From JABWBH01 sp964526695 (GTDB taxonomy: Bacteria > Planctomycetota > Phycisphaerae > UBA1845), in contig CAZGJA010000014.1 of the NCBI GenBank assembly GCA_964526695.1, positions 1 to 64,000 of the forward strand: a stretch of 64,000 nucleotides of DNA. The letters run 5' to 3'. This document shows, in pieces, positions 39,063 to 49,871 of this stretch. The stretch's first letter is position 1, and each line of letters begins with the position of its first letter. Made by a program: the position numbers and the translations under genes. The notes beneath the pieces are model-generated. The model ran no database searches. It was not told the DNA's origin and was given only the letters and a program-made list of their open reading frames with translations.

Positions 39063-41832
39063 ATGGTGCTCGGAGTTCGAGGTTGTGGATCCGCGTGCCG
39101 TCGAGTTCTCGCAGCCCGACTCGGAGGAGTTTTCCTGAAAGGGGGCTCGCCTGCGGCAGCGAGTATTCCTCGATGCGCGAGGCGCCGGGCGGGATTTCGG
39201 CGATGAGGCGGTATTGGCGCGCGCGACCCGGCGCGCTGACGAACCCCCTGAAGGACAGGGTCTCGCTGGAGCGGTTGCGGATTGTCTGGCGGACGACGAG
39301 CGACGAGCGGTCGGTGAACGCGGTGGCCCATACGTCCACGTCGGCCAGTCCCAGGTCGAGCGTAAACTCCTTCTCGAAAACGCGCGGCGGCGTGCCCTCG
39401 AGGGTCATGCGCAAGCGCAGGAGCTTGGATCCCGCGGGCTCTCCGCTGGGGTAGCGCAGCTCGATCGGATAGGTCACGGTTCCCTGCGCCGGCAGCTCGA
39501 ACCGCAGCTTGGACGGCTTCGCTTCCCATGCGTCCGGCAGCTCCAGCTCCGCGTCTCCGCTGATCGCCTGCGAGGTCGGATTGGTGAGGGAGAGCGTGCG
39601 CGTCTGCGGCTCGACGCTGAACGGCAGGCTCGCGGGCGTCAGCGTGGCTTTCTCCTGAAACTCGAACACCCACATCGACGCGCCGGGAACCAGCACCGGC
39701 ATGGGCGTTAAGCGGATGCGCTGTCGCCCGTCGGCGGAGGTGGCCAGCTCCTGTCGCCGCCCCCACAAATCCACGACTTCGCGCACGCCGTCGAGTTGCA
39801 GCTCGTGCTCGCGCTCGCCGTCGGCGGCCGCGGGATCCCACAGCGCGACCACGGCTTCGTCACCACGGATGAAGACGGCCGCCCGCGCGGTCTCGTCGAT
39901 GCCGACGATCGAACCGGGCTGGGCGTCGCCGAGGACGTCGGTGAGCGTGTGCAAGAGGACAAACTCCTCCTTCGGCTCGACGACGGGGCTTGCGTCGAGC
40001 CAACCAACGGACCAGGTCTGGGGGACGTACACGGTCTGCGCGCCCGTGTGGCGCGCGAGAATCACGCGCTGCGCCCAGTCGGCCAGTCGCGCGCGGCGAT
40101 CGTAGCGGTCCTCGTCGGCGGAGCAGACGAACAGGTCCAGCTTTGCGGCGCCGTCCTTGCGAAAAGCATCGACGTGCGCCTCGATCTGATCGGGCACGAT
40201 CTCCCGGCCCAGCGTCAGGGACAGATCCCCTCCTTCCGCGAGGGAGGCCGAAGGTTCCAAGGCAGAGGACGCGGGCGTGACCATCAGCGGCTCATGCACG
40301 AATCGCTTCATCTCCTGGCGCAGCTTTCCCCGCGCATCAGGCAGGCGCGCGTCCGACGCCAGCTCGAGATCGCCGTCCGCGCCAACCTGCCACGCCTGAA
40401 TCATGGTGGCGTAGGGCGCGACGACCTCCGCGACCGAGGGCGACCAGGCGGCCGGGTCTGACGTCAAGATTTCAAGCAAAGCAGGGCGGTATGCGCCGGA
40501 AGCCCTGAGCACATCCGGTGGCGGACCGGCGAAAACGCCGGTGAGGCGAAATCCGCCGCGGAAGAGGCTCATCATGGCCTGGTCGATTTCCCGCCGGGAT
40601 GCCTCGCTTCCCGCATCCTCGGACAGGATGCCGCTCCACATGGGGAGCTTGGCCGAACGAACGCCCTGCTCTAGAAGAAGGTCCGCCTCGATGCCCGGCG
40701 CGCATCGCGCGGCGGGATCGATGACGATGCCGAACGGGCGTGCGGGCGACACGCGTGAGGCGTGCTGCGGCGCGCCGACGCGCGCGCAGGTCAAGGCCCG
40801 CTGTGTCAACGGCTGGTCTCCCTCATAGACGGTTAACTCGACGCGGTAGATGCCGGGGGACAGCTTGCCGAGCTTCAAGCGGCGCGAAGCGCCCTCAGCG
40901 GAGAGATCCACATCCGCGGATTCCTCCAACACGGCGCGACCTTCCACGTCGCGGACGACCGCTGTGAAGCGCAGGCCGGTCGGCTCGGCCGAGGTGATGC
41001 GGATGTCCACGCCCTCCGCGTCGCCGTCGGTGAACACGTGAGTCGGCGTGGAAGAACGCAGCTCGATGCGCGGCAGCGCGTAAACGCGGATGTCGTCGAA
41101 CCAGGCCCCGCCGTGGACGTCCTGGAACTCGACGTGGCCTCGTCGCCGGGTTGCAGGATCCCACGAATCTCGCTGGAGAATCATGACCAGCAGCCCGATG
41201 GTGCGCGCCTCGGGCGGCGCGACGGGCAGGTCCATGCTGACCTCGACCCACTCGCCGTCGCCGTTTCCGCCGATCGGCTCGCTTTTCGCCAACCCTGCGA
41301 GGATCGGCTCGCCGCGCGGATCGAGGAAGCAGGCCGCGAGCATCGCGCGCGAGTGAAGCAGCGCCTCCGGCTTGATCCATCCGGCGACGCGGTACGTGCT
41401 GTTGGGGCGGACGCGCGTCTGCGCGCCCTGGTAAAGGAAGCACACGTTGCGCCCGCTGCACGCAAGGCGAAAGGACGGGGACGCATCGTGCCCGACGCGT
41501 TCGTCAAAGCTGCCGTCGGCGAAGAAGGGAAAGCCTTTGCCGCGGAAGGGCGCCCAGTACATGGGGATCGTCTCGAGGTTCCCCAGCGGGCGCTCGTTGA
41601 AATCGAAAGCGTGGATCACGCGGTGCGAAACGAACGTGGCGTCAGGCGCCGTGTCCTGCGGCGGCGCGGCAGGGGCCTTGCCTTGAAGCGGCAAGGCAAA
41701 GGCTCGATGCTGCAGGATCGCGGCGAGCAGCAGCAAGGGGAATACGTGAAGGCGCGCTGCCCCGCGATCGGTGTGCAGCCAAAATCGCCCGAGTCGTGCG
41801 GTCGCGTGCTGTAATGACGCGGCAGCTATCAC
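39061..41832 (-). CDS. large exported protein of unknown function
   Basis: 923 aa. A signal-like hydrophobic stretch (VFPLLLLAAILQHRAFALP) lies at about residues 30-48, so the true start may be internal. After a Pro/Ala linker comes a region like a carbohydrate-binding galactose-binding fold (FNERPLGNLETIPMYW, YRVAGWIKPEAL, AWFDDIRVYALPRIEL), then a beta-sandwich segment, an alpha/beta region of about 300 residues resembling a TIM-barrel-like glycosidase scaffold without clear catalytic motif, and two C-terminal beta-sandwich domains (PAQGTVTYPIELRYPSG). It probably acts at the cell surface or in the periplasm on glycans; that is an inference. Confidence 0.72.
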   Translation of the reverse strand: MIAAASLQHATARLGRFWLHTDRGAARLHVFPLLLLAAILQHRAFALPLQGKAPAAPPQDTAPDATFVSHRVIHAFDFNERPLGNLETIPMYWAPFRGKGFPFFADGSFDERVGHDASPSFRLACSGRNVCFLYQGAQTRVRPNSTYRVAGWIKPEALLHSRAMLAACFLDPRGEPILAGLAKSEPIGGNGDGEWVEVSMDLPVAPPEARTIGLLVMILQRDSWDPATRRRGHVEFQDVHGGAWFDDIRVYALPRIELRSSTPTHVFTDGDAEGVDIRITSAEPTGLRFTAVVRDVEGRAVLEESADVDLSAEGASRRLKLGKLSPGIYRVELTVYEGDQPLTQRALTCARVGAPQHASRVSPARPFGIVIDPAARCAPGIEADLLLEQGVRSAKLPMWSGILSEDAGSEASRREIDQAMMSLFRGGFRLTGVFAGPPPDVLRASGAYRPALLEILTSDPAAWSPSVAEVVAPYATMIQAWQVGADGDLELASDARLPDARGKLRQEMKRFVHEPLMVTPASSALEPSASLAEGGDLSLTLGREIVPDQIEAHVDAFRKDGAAKLDLFVCSADEDRYDRRARLADWAQRVILARHTGAQTVYVPQTWSVGWLDASPVVEPKEEFVLLHTLTDVLGDAQPGSIVGIDETARAAVFIRGDEAVVALWDPAAADGEREHELQLDGVREVVDLWGRRQELATSADGRQRIRLTPMPVLVPGASMWVFEFQEKATLTPASLPFSVEPQTRTLSLTNPTSQAISGDAELELPDAWEAKPSKLRFELPAQGTVTYPIELRYPSGEPAGSKLLRLRMTLEGTPPRVFEKEFTLDLGLADVDVWATAFTDRSSLVVRQTIRNRSSETLSFRGFVSAPGRARQYRLIAEIPPGASRIEEYSLPQASPLSGKLLRVGLRELDGTRIHNLELRAP

Positions 41833-42472
41833 CCCCGCTTATCGGCAAGAACCGCGCGCGTCTTCAGATTGCGGTCCGCTAAGGACTGACGGCCCCGCGT
41901 TTGGCATCTTTCGTTGAATGACGAGGGCCGCGGGTGTTCAGTGAACTCGTGGGCCACGTGCGCGGACCCCCGCTGATGGCGTTTGGCGTGAGTTTGAGTC
42001 GCGGCTCTCAATCAGGTAACCGAACCGTGCATGGCCCTCGGGTTGTCCTCCCGCCGCCGCTCCCTCGCCGATTCAACTCGGGTCGCTTGCTCCGCGGCAA
42101 CCCACAACCGGCTGGGTCATCCTGCGACCCAGACCGAATCGAGCGATGTTATCGGGCAGGCGGCACGCGTTTCGGCCTTGGCACACGCACGGACCCGTCC
42201 GCCCGCGGTGGTGCGCGAGGCGGCGCTTGTGTGCGCCCACGTGGTTACGCGGCGACTCCCCGGCGACCCCACCCCGCTGCATGTCACCGCGGTTACGAGG
42301 AATTAGCGGTTTCTTTTCGAGGCACCGCTTAACAACGACGGACTTCGGTCCTAGATTACGCCCGTCCTGTGCTGCTCTTCTGCTTGTCCGTTTAGCGGAC
42401 CGGCTTTCCAGAGCGGCGGCGGGAAGCGTGATGGAGAGACCGGCGTCTGACGCACTTGGAGGAGGAATCAGC
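41833..42472. other. intergenic, no gene recognised
   Basis: 640 bp between divergently transcribed exported-protein genes. The last 60 bases contain the GGAGGAA ribosome-binding site of the downstream gene. The long open frame leading into that gene is Arg/Pro-rich and lacks a signal peptide, so it is taken as non-coding leader. Confidence 0.55.
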
Positions 42473-44554
42473 ATGTCAAGTCGATGGATGGCGTTGGGGA
42501 TGCTCTGCGCCTTGGCGGCCGGGGCGCGCGGACAAACGTTCATTAGTGAAGTGCTCTTCGACGGACCGAGCACCGATCAGGGGCAGGAATCCGTCGAGAT
42601 TCAGACCACGCCGGGATTCGCCTTCACCGGCTGGTGGTTGCTCACGTTCGACGGCGACAGCACCGAATCCGGCAAGATCGATCTGGCGCTCGACCTCAGC
42701 AGCTACAGCGCCGGCGCCAACGGTCTGCTGCTGATCCGCGACACCAGCACCGTCCTCCAGCCGGCGCCGGATGTAAACACGAACGTCGCCGTGTTCGATT
42801 TCAATCCCGACCTGGAGAACGGCACGAACACGTACGTGATCGGTTTCGGCGGGACGTTCAGCCCGGGGCAGGATTTCGACACCAACAACGACGGAACGTT
42901 CGATGTTCCACTGACCGGCTTTACGCCCGCAGACGCCGTGAGCTACACGGACAGCGGGACGTCGGACAGCGAGTACGGCGACGACCTGGGCGGCACGAAG
43001 CTGGGACATCCCAGCACGGGCACGATCATGGCGCTGTACCGCATCCGCTGCGGAAGCTCGCCGTTGCTCTGGGCGGGAGGCACCATCACCGGCGCCACGC
43101 CCGGTCCGTACAACTTCGTGTCGGGTCAGCATTTCGGCTGGAGCACCATCGGCGAGAGCACGCCGCCGACGCTGAACCTCGGCAACTTCAACTACTCGAT
43201 CGTTGACTGCGACGGCGACTGCGTCTCCGACTTGACGGAGTCGGACCGCGACCACGACGGCACGATCGACGACTGCGACGGTTGTCCGGACGACGGCGGC
43301 AAGATCGCGCCGGGCGAGTGCGGCTGCGGCGTGGCGGACATCGACAGCGACGGCGATCTCATTCTGGATTGCTTCGACAACTGCGATTTCAACGCCAACA
43401 ACGATCAGCAAAATTCCGACGGCGACAGCTACGGCGACGTCTGCGACAACTGCCCCTTCGTCACCAACGAGAACCAGGCCAACACCGACGGCGACGGCGC
43501 CGGCGACGTTTGCGACGAGTGCTTTGAGGACTTCAACAAGGTCGATCCGGGCCAGTGCGGCTGCGGCGTGCCCGACACCGACACCGACGGCGACGGAACG
43601 GCGGATTGCATCGACGGCTGCCCGGAGGATCCGAACAAGATCGAACCGGGGGTCTGCGGCTGCGGCGTGCCTGATACCGACACCGACGGCGACGGGACGG
43701 CTGACTGCAACGACGGCTGCCCGGAGGATCCGAACAAGATCGAGCCGGGAGTCTGCGGCTGCGGTACGCCGGACACGGACACCGACGGTGACGGCACAGC
43801 TGACTGCAACGACGGCTGCCCGGAGGATCCGAACAAGACCGAACCGGGAGTCTGCGGCTGCGGCACGCCGGACACCGACACCGACGGCGACGGCACCGCT
43901 GACTGCAACGACGGCTGCCCGGAGGATCCGAACAAGATCGAGCCGGGAGTGTGCGGCTGCGGTACACCGGACACGGATACGGACGGTGACGGGACGGCGG
44001 ACTGCAACGACGGCTGCCCGGAGGATCCGAACAAGGTCGAGCCGGGGGTCTGCGGCTGCGGTACGCCGGACACCGACACCGACGGCGACGGCACGGCCGA
44101 CTGCATCGACGGCTGCCCGGAAGATCCAAACAAGATCGAGCCGGGGGTCTGCGGATGCGGTACGCCGGACACCGACACCGACGGCGACGGCGTGGCCGAT
44201 TGCGAGGATAACTGTCCCGACGTCTTCAACCCCGGTCAGGAGGACGGCGACGGCGACGGCGTCGGCGATGCCTGTGAGGAACACGGCGACTGCACGGGTC
44301 TGGAGTACCTCCAGATGCGGTGCAAACTCAACTCTGACAACACGATCACGGTCATCTCGAAGCTGTTCAACGGCATCCCCGGTCAGCCGGCGACGTTCCG
44401 GCTGGACAGCGATCCGAATACGGATGTGACCAGGACGATCAACATCAACGGCAAAGCCAAGGCGAAGTACTTCGGCATTCCGAACGGTCAGCACTTCGTG
44501 GCCATGCTCGAGTGCGGCGTGGAGGCGAGCCTCACCTGCGGCCCGCAGCCGTGA
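42473..44554 (+). CDS. secreted thrombospondin type-3 repeat protein, lamin-tail-like N-terminus
   Basis: 693 aa from ATG 42473, with GGAGGAA seven bases upstream. Signal peptide MSSRWMALGMLCALAAGARG is followed by a domain of about 210 residues opening QTFISEVLFDGPSTDQGQE, resembling a lamin-tail/LTD fold. Then come calcium-binding thrombospondin type-3 repeats: irregular ones, followed by a tandem array of a 33-residue unit (DTDTDGDGTADCNDGC plus PEDPNKIEPGVCGCG). The last 85 residues (CTGLEYLQMRCKLN to the C-terminus) form a separate domain almost identical to the C-terminus of the neighbouring secreted protein. It is expected to be extracellular and Ca-stabilised; a terminator hairpin follows 25 bp after the stop. 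Confidence 0.87.
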   Translation: MSSRWMALGMLCALAAGARGQTFISEVLFDGPSTDQGQESVEIQTTPGFAFTGWWLLTFDGDSTESGKIDLALDLSSYSAGANGLLLIRDTSTVLQPAPDVNTNVAVFDFNPDLENGTNTYVIGFGGTFSPGQDFDTNNDGTFDVPLTGFTPADAVSYTDSGTSDSEYGDDLGGTKLGHPSTGTIMALYRIRCGSSPLLWAGGTITGATPGPYNFVSGQHFGWSTIGESTPPTLNLGNFNYSIVDCDGDCVSDLTESDRDHDGTIDDCDGCPDDGGKIAPGECGCGVADIDSDGDLILDCFDNCDFNANNDQQNSDGDSYGDVCDNCPFVTNENQANTDGDGAGDVCDECFEDFNKVDPGQCGCGVPDTDTDGDGTADCIDGCPEDPNKIEPGVCGCGVPDTDTDGDGTADCNDGCPEDPNKIEPGVCGCGTPDTDTDGDGTADCNDGCPEDPNKTEPGVCGCGTPDTDTDGDGTADCNDGCPEDPNKIEPGVCGCGTPDTDTDGDGTADCNDGCPEDPNKVEPGVCGCGTPDTDTDGDGTADCIDGCPEDPNKIEPGVCGCGTPDTDTDGDGVADCEDNCPDVFNPGQEDGDGDGVGDACEEHGDCTGLEYLQMRCKLNSDNTITVISKLFNGIPGQPATFRLDSDPNTDVTRTININGKAKAKYFGIPNGQHFVAMLECGVEASLTCGPQP
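43568..44194 (+). repeat. 99-bp tandem repeat in coding sequence
   Basis: About six and a third copies of a 99-bp unit encode the 33-residue thrombospondin type-3 module. Copies differ mainly at third codon positions (for example GTCTGC/GTGTGC and GGTACG/GGCACG), so the protein repeat is maintained by selection or by conversion. Confidence 0.9.
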
Positions 44555-44578
44555 CGGTTGAAGCGGAGTCGTGATCAT

Positions 44579-44628
44579 GCGGGCGGCGGATCAGCGCATA
44601 TCGCGCGGGTCCGCCGCCCGCTTCGTTT
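44579..44628 (+). terminator. rho-independent terminator, duplicated downstream
   Basis: GCGGGCGGCGGA at 44579-44590 pairs perfectly with TCCGCCGCCCGC at 44610-44621, followed by TTCGTTTC. The same hairpin and its leader (TGACGGTTGAAGCGGAGTCG) recur after the paralogous gene at 49482. Confidence 0.85.
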
Positions 44629-45548
44629 CATGTCCGTGGATGACCCAGCTCCTTCCGGGAACCGCGCGTCCGCGTTGGGGCGGCGCAAAGGGGTCGCGGG
44701 GTTGGCCGAGCTGTGCTGCGTGCGCACATCCCAGCGCCGCCGTTGGGTTTTCGTCCGGTTCCGACATCATGCGGGCGCGCCGCAAGGCTATCGCCACCCA
44801 CCGACAGCCGCATGGCGGGTCATCGTTGCCGAACAAGCTCTGCCGAAGATCGTGGCGCGATGAGCAGGTGTCATCTTCCCGATCGCCGATTGGGCGGCGA
44901 GAGGGGCGGGCATCGTTGAGTCGCTCGATTCTGGCTACATCTTGGTTTATCCAGCCCGCAAAACTCTAGAATTCTCCTTGTATGAATGCTATGGATTCGG
45001 ATAGCATGGTAAGTTCGGATGCGAAGACTCTGATCGCCGGTGGTCCTGGTTGGGTTCCAGGTTGCCCTTTCCGGCAGATGTTCCGGCACTTGCGTGCCGT
45101 GCGGAGCGCTTCGCAGGCCGTCGCGCAAAGGTACGGCGATGGAGGGAAGGAAGCCGCAAGTTTGCCGCTGGGGTCTAGGCCCGCGCCCAGACCCCCATGC
45201 ACGATCCCCCGTCCATCGCCGCAGGTCTGAATCCGAATTGGGCCCACGACTGGGCCACGATGCTCCGCGCGAAGGCGAAACCCCGAGGGTTCAGAGGTCG
45301 CCTGCGAATCGGGATGCACCATCGCCCGGATGGTCGTTCACGTCATTTGAAGCCTGCTACACGACGCCGGCAGGCGTACGTGGAATCGAGGGCTTAGGTT
45401 CTTCAAACCCCTTACGTGTCGCGATCCCTCCAGCGGAGGGACCAGCCAAGAAACGTTCGCCGGGGTCCGCTGGCAGGGCGAAGCACGCTCCTGCGCGATC
45501 GGGCAACCCGGCATCCGTCTCGTTTTTTTCCAGGAGGAGGAGGCAACA
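44629..45548. other. intergenic, no gene recognised
   Basis: About 920 bp between the two thrombospondin-repeat genes. Several short frames are open but none resembles a protein or has a convincing ribosome-binding site. A slightly AT-rich stretch near 44940-45010 could hold a promoter. Directly before the next gene there is a long AGGAGGAGGAGG ribosome-binding site. Confidence 0.55.
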
Positions 45549-48500
45549 ATGAGAGGCAGGTTGTTTATTCCAGCGCTGCTCGCGCTGTGCTGCACGATGG
45601 TCAGTCAAACGCTGGCCGCGGCCGTGGCGGCACCGGCCGTGGATCGGCCCACAGGATTGCTCCAATTCGCCAAGGTCGGTGGAATCATCTTTCCATCCAT
45701 CGTACCGCCGATCTAGAAGGCGGAGGCGATCGGCATTGCCGGTTCGCGGACATCCGACACGACCGCGCGGCCTCCCGTCGGGCTCCCGGCGACGGCGGCC
45801 GAGCCGAAGGTGAACCTCGATGTGCGCACGGGGCAGACAACGGCGGCCACGCCGACGGCCAAGCCGCCGGTCGCGCCGCAGTCCGTAACGCCGATGGTCA
45901 CCGAACATCCGGTGGCGTTCAAACTCGTCGAGCAAGGCAAACAAGGACCGATCATCCTGCCTCCCCCCAGCGAGAACCCGCAGGATGTGCTCTATGACGC
46001 CTTGGGCAACGTCAACTGCGCCTGGGGCGGGATTGGCAACGCCTGGTCCGGCATCGATTGCTTCGGCGACACCTACGATCTACAAGCCTGCGATGACTTC
46101 GTCCTCTCAACGACGACGGACATCACGCGGGTGACTGGGATTTTTCAGGCTGCCTGTTTCGGCTCGTGCCCGCCGACGGCCTACATCGCCATTTACGCGG
46201 ACAACGGCTGCTTCCCCGCTGAGTCGCCCACTTGCGAGTACGACGATGTGCCCCTGGCCGCGTGCTCGGGCGGTTCACCTAACACTATGACGGCCGACCT
46301 GCCGTCGCCCTGCACCTTGGCCGCGGGGCGCTGGTGGATCCTGCTGCAGCCGAAGAACCTGGGGAACGGCAGCGCAGACTGGACTTGGCAGTATGTTGCT
46401 CAAAACCCGCCTTGTGCCGGCAACGACGATTGTGTTGCCCACGTCCGAGACGGCTTGCGCGGTGTACAGGGCTATGGTGTCTCGACGTGGACGTCAAGCA
46501 CGACTTACTGGGGCATTCGGTTCACGCTGGCGATGAGCGTTGAAGGAACCCCCTCCGGCGGCGGCGGCTGCGACGAGGTCGTCTTTGATTACGGCCCGAA
46601 CACGGGTTCCAACGGCGGCTGCTGGTCGAATTATACGGAGTCGCAGAACTTCGCTGAGAAGTTCAGCTTCGCCACGGCGACCTCGGTGGGGCAGCTCATC
46701 AGTTGGTCGTGCATCAACGCCAGCGGCACGATGCACATCAAGATCCTCGACGACCTCGGCGGCGCGCCCGGCAACTACCTCTACGAGGTGGACATGAGTC
46801 CGGACAGCGTGGAGTACGACAACGGCCAGTACAAGTACACCTATACGCTGCCTTCGCCCTTCTCCGCCGCCGGCGGCGCAACGTACTGGATCGGCGTTTC
46901 AGGCAACGGCTTCGAACTGGGGCAGACCTCGGTCTATACGCCGGGCGACGGCGCCATGGCGCAGTTCTCCGGCCGGAACTACTCGTCCCCCGCCGGCGTC
47001 GGCGACATGATGTTCCAGTTGGTGTCCTGCGGCTGCGAGCCGGGCAACGACGACGACGGCGACGGCGTGGACAACTGCGATGATAACTGCCCGAATGACT
47101 ACAATCCGGATCAGTCCGACGGCGACGGCGACGGCGCCGGCGATGTCTGCGACGGGTGCCCGGATGACCCGAACAAGACGGATCCGGGCGTCTGCGGTTG
47201 CGGCGTGGCGGATGATGATCGCGACGGCGACGGCAGTCCCGACTGCGTGGACGGCTGCCCGGATGATCCCGGCAAGTCCGATCCCGGCGTCTGCGGTTGC
47301 GGCACGCCGGACACCGACCGCGACGGCGACGGCTATGCCGACTGCATCGACGGCTGTCCGGACAATCCAGATCTCCAGGAGCCGGGCCCGTGCGGGTGTC
47401 AGCGAGGAGAGGCTGTCTATGACATTCCGCGCGATCAGCTTGACAACCTGTTCAATGATTGCGGCAACGGCTCGCTGTATAACTGCGGCGCGCCCGTCGG
47501 TTTCCACTGGACGGACACCGGAAACTCGACGCCGACGTTCGTTACGCTGGAGCTGAACCTGGGCGTGGACTGCCACGGCGCCGGAACCTCGTTCACGACG
47601 GCACTCAACGGCAACCCGGATGCCGGCTTCCAGAACAACAACTCCTTCTGCGACTGCAATGTGCGCACGGAGATCATTTCGCTGAACCTCAGTTCCGCGA
47701 ATTACACCGTGGGCGGAACCAACTACTTCCTCATCACCAATCCAACCACCTGCCTGGGCTTCTGCCCGACCGGGGCTTTGGACAATGCCTACGCCCGAGT
47801 TCATGTCGGCCGTCCATTGGACGAAGGCGACAACGACCAGGACGGCGTACTCAACTGCGTGGATAACTGTCCGGACATCTCCAACGCCGGACAGGAAGAC
47901 GGCGACGGCGACGGCGCCGGCGATGTCTGCGACGGCTGCCCGGAGGATGGCAACAAGACCGAGCCGGGTCAGTGCGGGTGCGGCGTTGCGGACACCGATC
48001 GTGACGGCGACGGCACGGCGGATTGCAACGACGAGTGTCCGGACGATCCCAACAAGACCGATCCCGGTCAGTGCGGTTGCTTCGTTCCGGATACCGACTC
48101 CGACGGCGACGCAACGCCGGACTGCCACGACAACTGCGTCTTCACCTACAATCCGGGTCAGGAAGATGCGGACGGGGACGGCGTGGGCGACGCCTGCGAC
48201 GGCTGTCCGGAGGACGGCAGCAAGACCGAGCCGGGCGTCTGTGGTTGCGGCGTGCCGGATACGGACACGGACGGCGACGGCACGGCGGATTGCATCGACG
48301 GCTGTCCGGAGGATCCGAACAAGACCGAGCCGGGCGTCTGCGGCTGCGGCGTGCCGGAGGGCGGCACCGCAACGTACGACATCCAGTTTGCCAACTTGAT
48401 CGACACGAGTTGCAGTTGCGGCACGGGTTCATACTACAACTGCTGCGGCGGCGTGAATCCGGGCTTCGGTTGGGTGGACGCGTCCGGCGCCGCGCCGACC

Positions 48501-49457
48501 AGCGTGGTCGTCGAGATCAATACCGGCGTGGACTGCACCGGCACGGGCAGCCATGACGTGTATCTCAACGGCATCAACCAGGGGCCCATCGGCGCTTCGT
48601 TCTGGTGCGACTGCACGGCGAGGACGTATCTGCAGTCGATCAGCATCAACCCGGCCGACTACGTGGTCAACGGGTACAACGAAGTCCGGTTGGCGGACGG
48701 AAACCTGTCTTGCCTGGGCTTCAGCCAGACGGGCGATTTGGGCGGAGCGTTCGCACGGATCACCGTGACGGTCGATAATGACCGCGACGGCGATGGCACG
48801 CCGGACTGCATCGACGGCTGCCCGGACGACCCGAACAAGATCGAACCGGGAGTGTGCGGCTGCGGTACGCCGGACACCGACACCGACGGCGACGGCACGG
48901 CGGACTGCATCGACGCCTGCCCGGAGGATCCGAACAAGATCGAACCGGGAGTCTGCGGCTGCGGTACACCGGACACCGACACCGACGGCGACGGGACGGC
49001 GGACTGCAACGACGGCTGCCCGGAAGACCCGAACAAGATCGAACCGGGAGTCTGCGGCTGCGGTACACCGGACACCGACACCGACGGTGACGGCGTGGCC
49101 GATTGCGTGGACAACTGTCCGGACGTGTTCAACCCCGGTCAGGAGGACGGCGACGGCGACGGCATCGGTGATGCGTGTGAAGAGCAGGGCGGCTGCACGG
49201 GTCTGGAGTACCTCCAGATGCGCTGCAAGCTCAACACGGACAACACGATCACGGTGATCTCCAAGCTGTACAACGGCGTTCCCAATCAGACGGCGACGTT
49301 CCGTTTGGACAACAATCCGAACACGGACGTGGCGAAGGTGATCAACGCCAACGGCAAGGCGAAGGTGAAGTACTTCGGCATTCCGATCGGTCAGCACTTC
49401 GTGGCCATGATCGAATGCGGCGTGGAGGCAAGCATCACCTGCGGCCCGCAACCGTGA
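45549..49457 (+). CDS. secreted thrombospondin type-3 repeat protein, interrupted by an in-frame TAG
   Basis: The frame starts at ATG 45549 after AGGAGGAGGAGG and encodes a clear signal peptide (MRGRLFIPALLALCCTMVSQ, then TLAAAVA). Codon 56 (45714-45716) is TAG; beyond it the same frame stays open for 1246 codons. After the stop come two beta-rich domains (from about 45990 and 46560), thrombospondin type-3 repeats, a Cys-rich domain, more repeats, a second copy of that domain (near 48362), repeats and the shared C-terminal 85-residue domain. The domain pair YDIPRDQLDNLFNDCG and YDIQFANLIDTSCSCG are paralogous. Without readthrough no exported product is expected, as the first start after the TAG has no signal peptide. 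Sequencing error, recent pseudogene or stop-codon readthrough are all possible. Confidence 0.8.
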
Positions 49458-49481
49458 CGGTTGAAGCGGAGTCGTGATCAT

Positions 49482-49531
49482 GCGGGCGGCGGATCAGCGC
49501 ATAGCGCGCAGGTCCGCCGCCCGCTCCTTTT
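49482..49531 (+). terminator. rho-independent terminator, second copy
   Basis: GCGGGCGGCGGA at 49482-49493 pairs with TCCGCCGCCCGC at 49513-49524, followed by TCCTTTTA. The region from the last coding codons to this hairpin is nearly identical to that after the first thrombospondin-repeat gene. Confidence 0.85.
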
Positions 49532-49703
49532 ACGCGCGGGCCGCCGCGCGCGTGCCGCGTTCGATAAGCTGCGCCGGGTCGATAATGATGCACTTCTCCG
49601 GTCGCCGCAGGCCGCGCCCTTGAGTTGCGCCGCTTGCCGGGAACAATCAGGCAGTTCCTGCACCAGCACGCGCCGCACGAGGCGCCGGGAGGGGAAGCCG
49701 ATC

Positions 49704-49790
49704 ATGATGCTCGCGCTGACGTATGAGTTCTTCAAGCGGAAGATGCGCATCGCGGTGTTGACCGCCATGGTGTACGCCGCGTTGTGCTGA
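49704..49790 (+). CDS. possible 28-aa peptide
   Basis: ATG 49704 follows a GGGAGGGG site by 9 bases and opens a 28-codon frame (MMLALTYEFFKRKMRIAVLT, then a short hydrophobic end). The hydrophobic stretch is too short for certainty. It lies in an otherwise gene-free 340-bp gap before fliM. Weak candidate. Confidence 0.25.
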   Translation: MMLALTYEFFKRKMRIAVLTAMVYAALC

Positions 49791-49871
49791 TCGCGCCGCG
49801 TTCAAGTCCGTTCGCGCGCTGTCCGATAACACCCGTGCCTCGTCAGCGCGGGTTCGTAGATTGAATCGGAC

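Noticed and set aside
43568..44194. Regular repeats considered as a CRISPR array
   Set aside because: The 99-bp units are contiguous and coding, with no variable spacers.
42476..44578. A 700-codon frame antisense to the thrombospondin-repeat gene
   Set aside because: Its repeats mirror those of the true protein; the sense strand has the signal peptide, the ribosome-binding site and known domains.
45714..45716. TAG read as pyrrolysine or as a reassigned codon
   Set aside because: Other genes here end in TAG (for example rocA), and no pyl gene is visible; mutation, error or readthrough are simpler.
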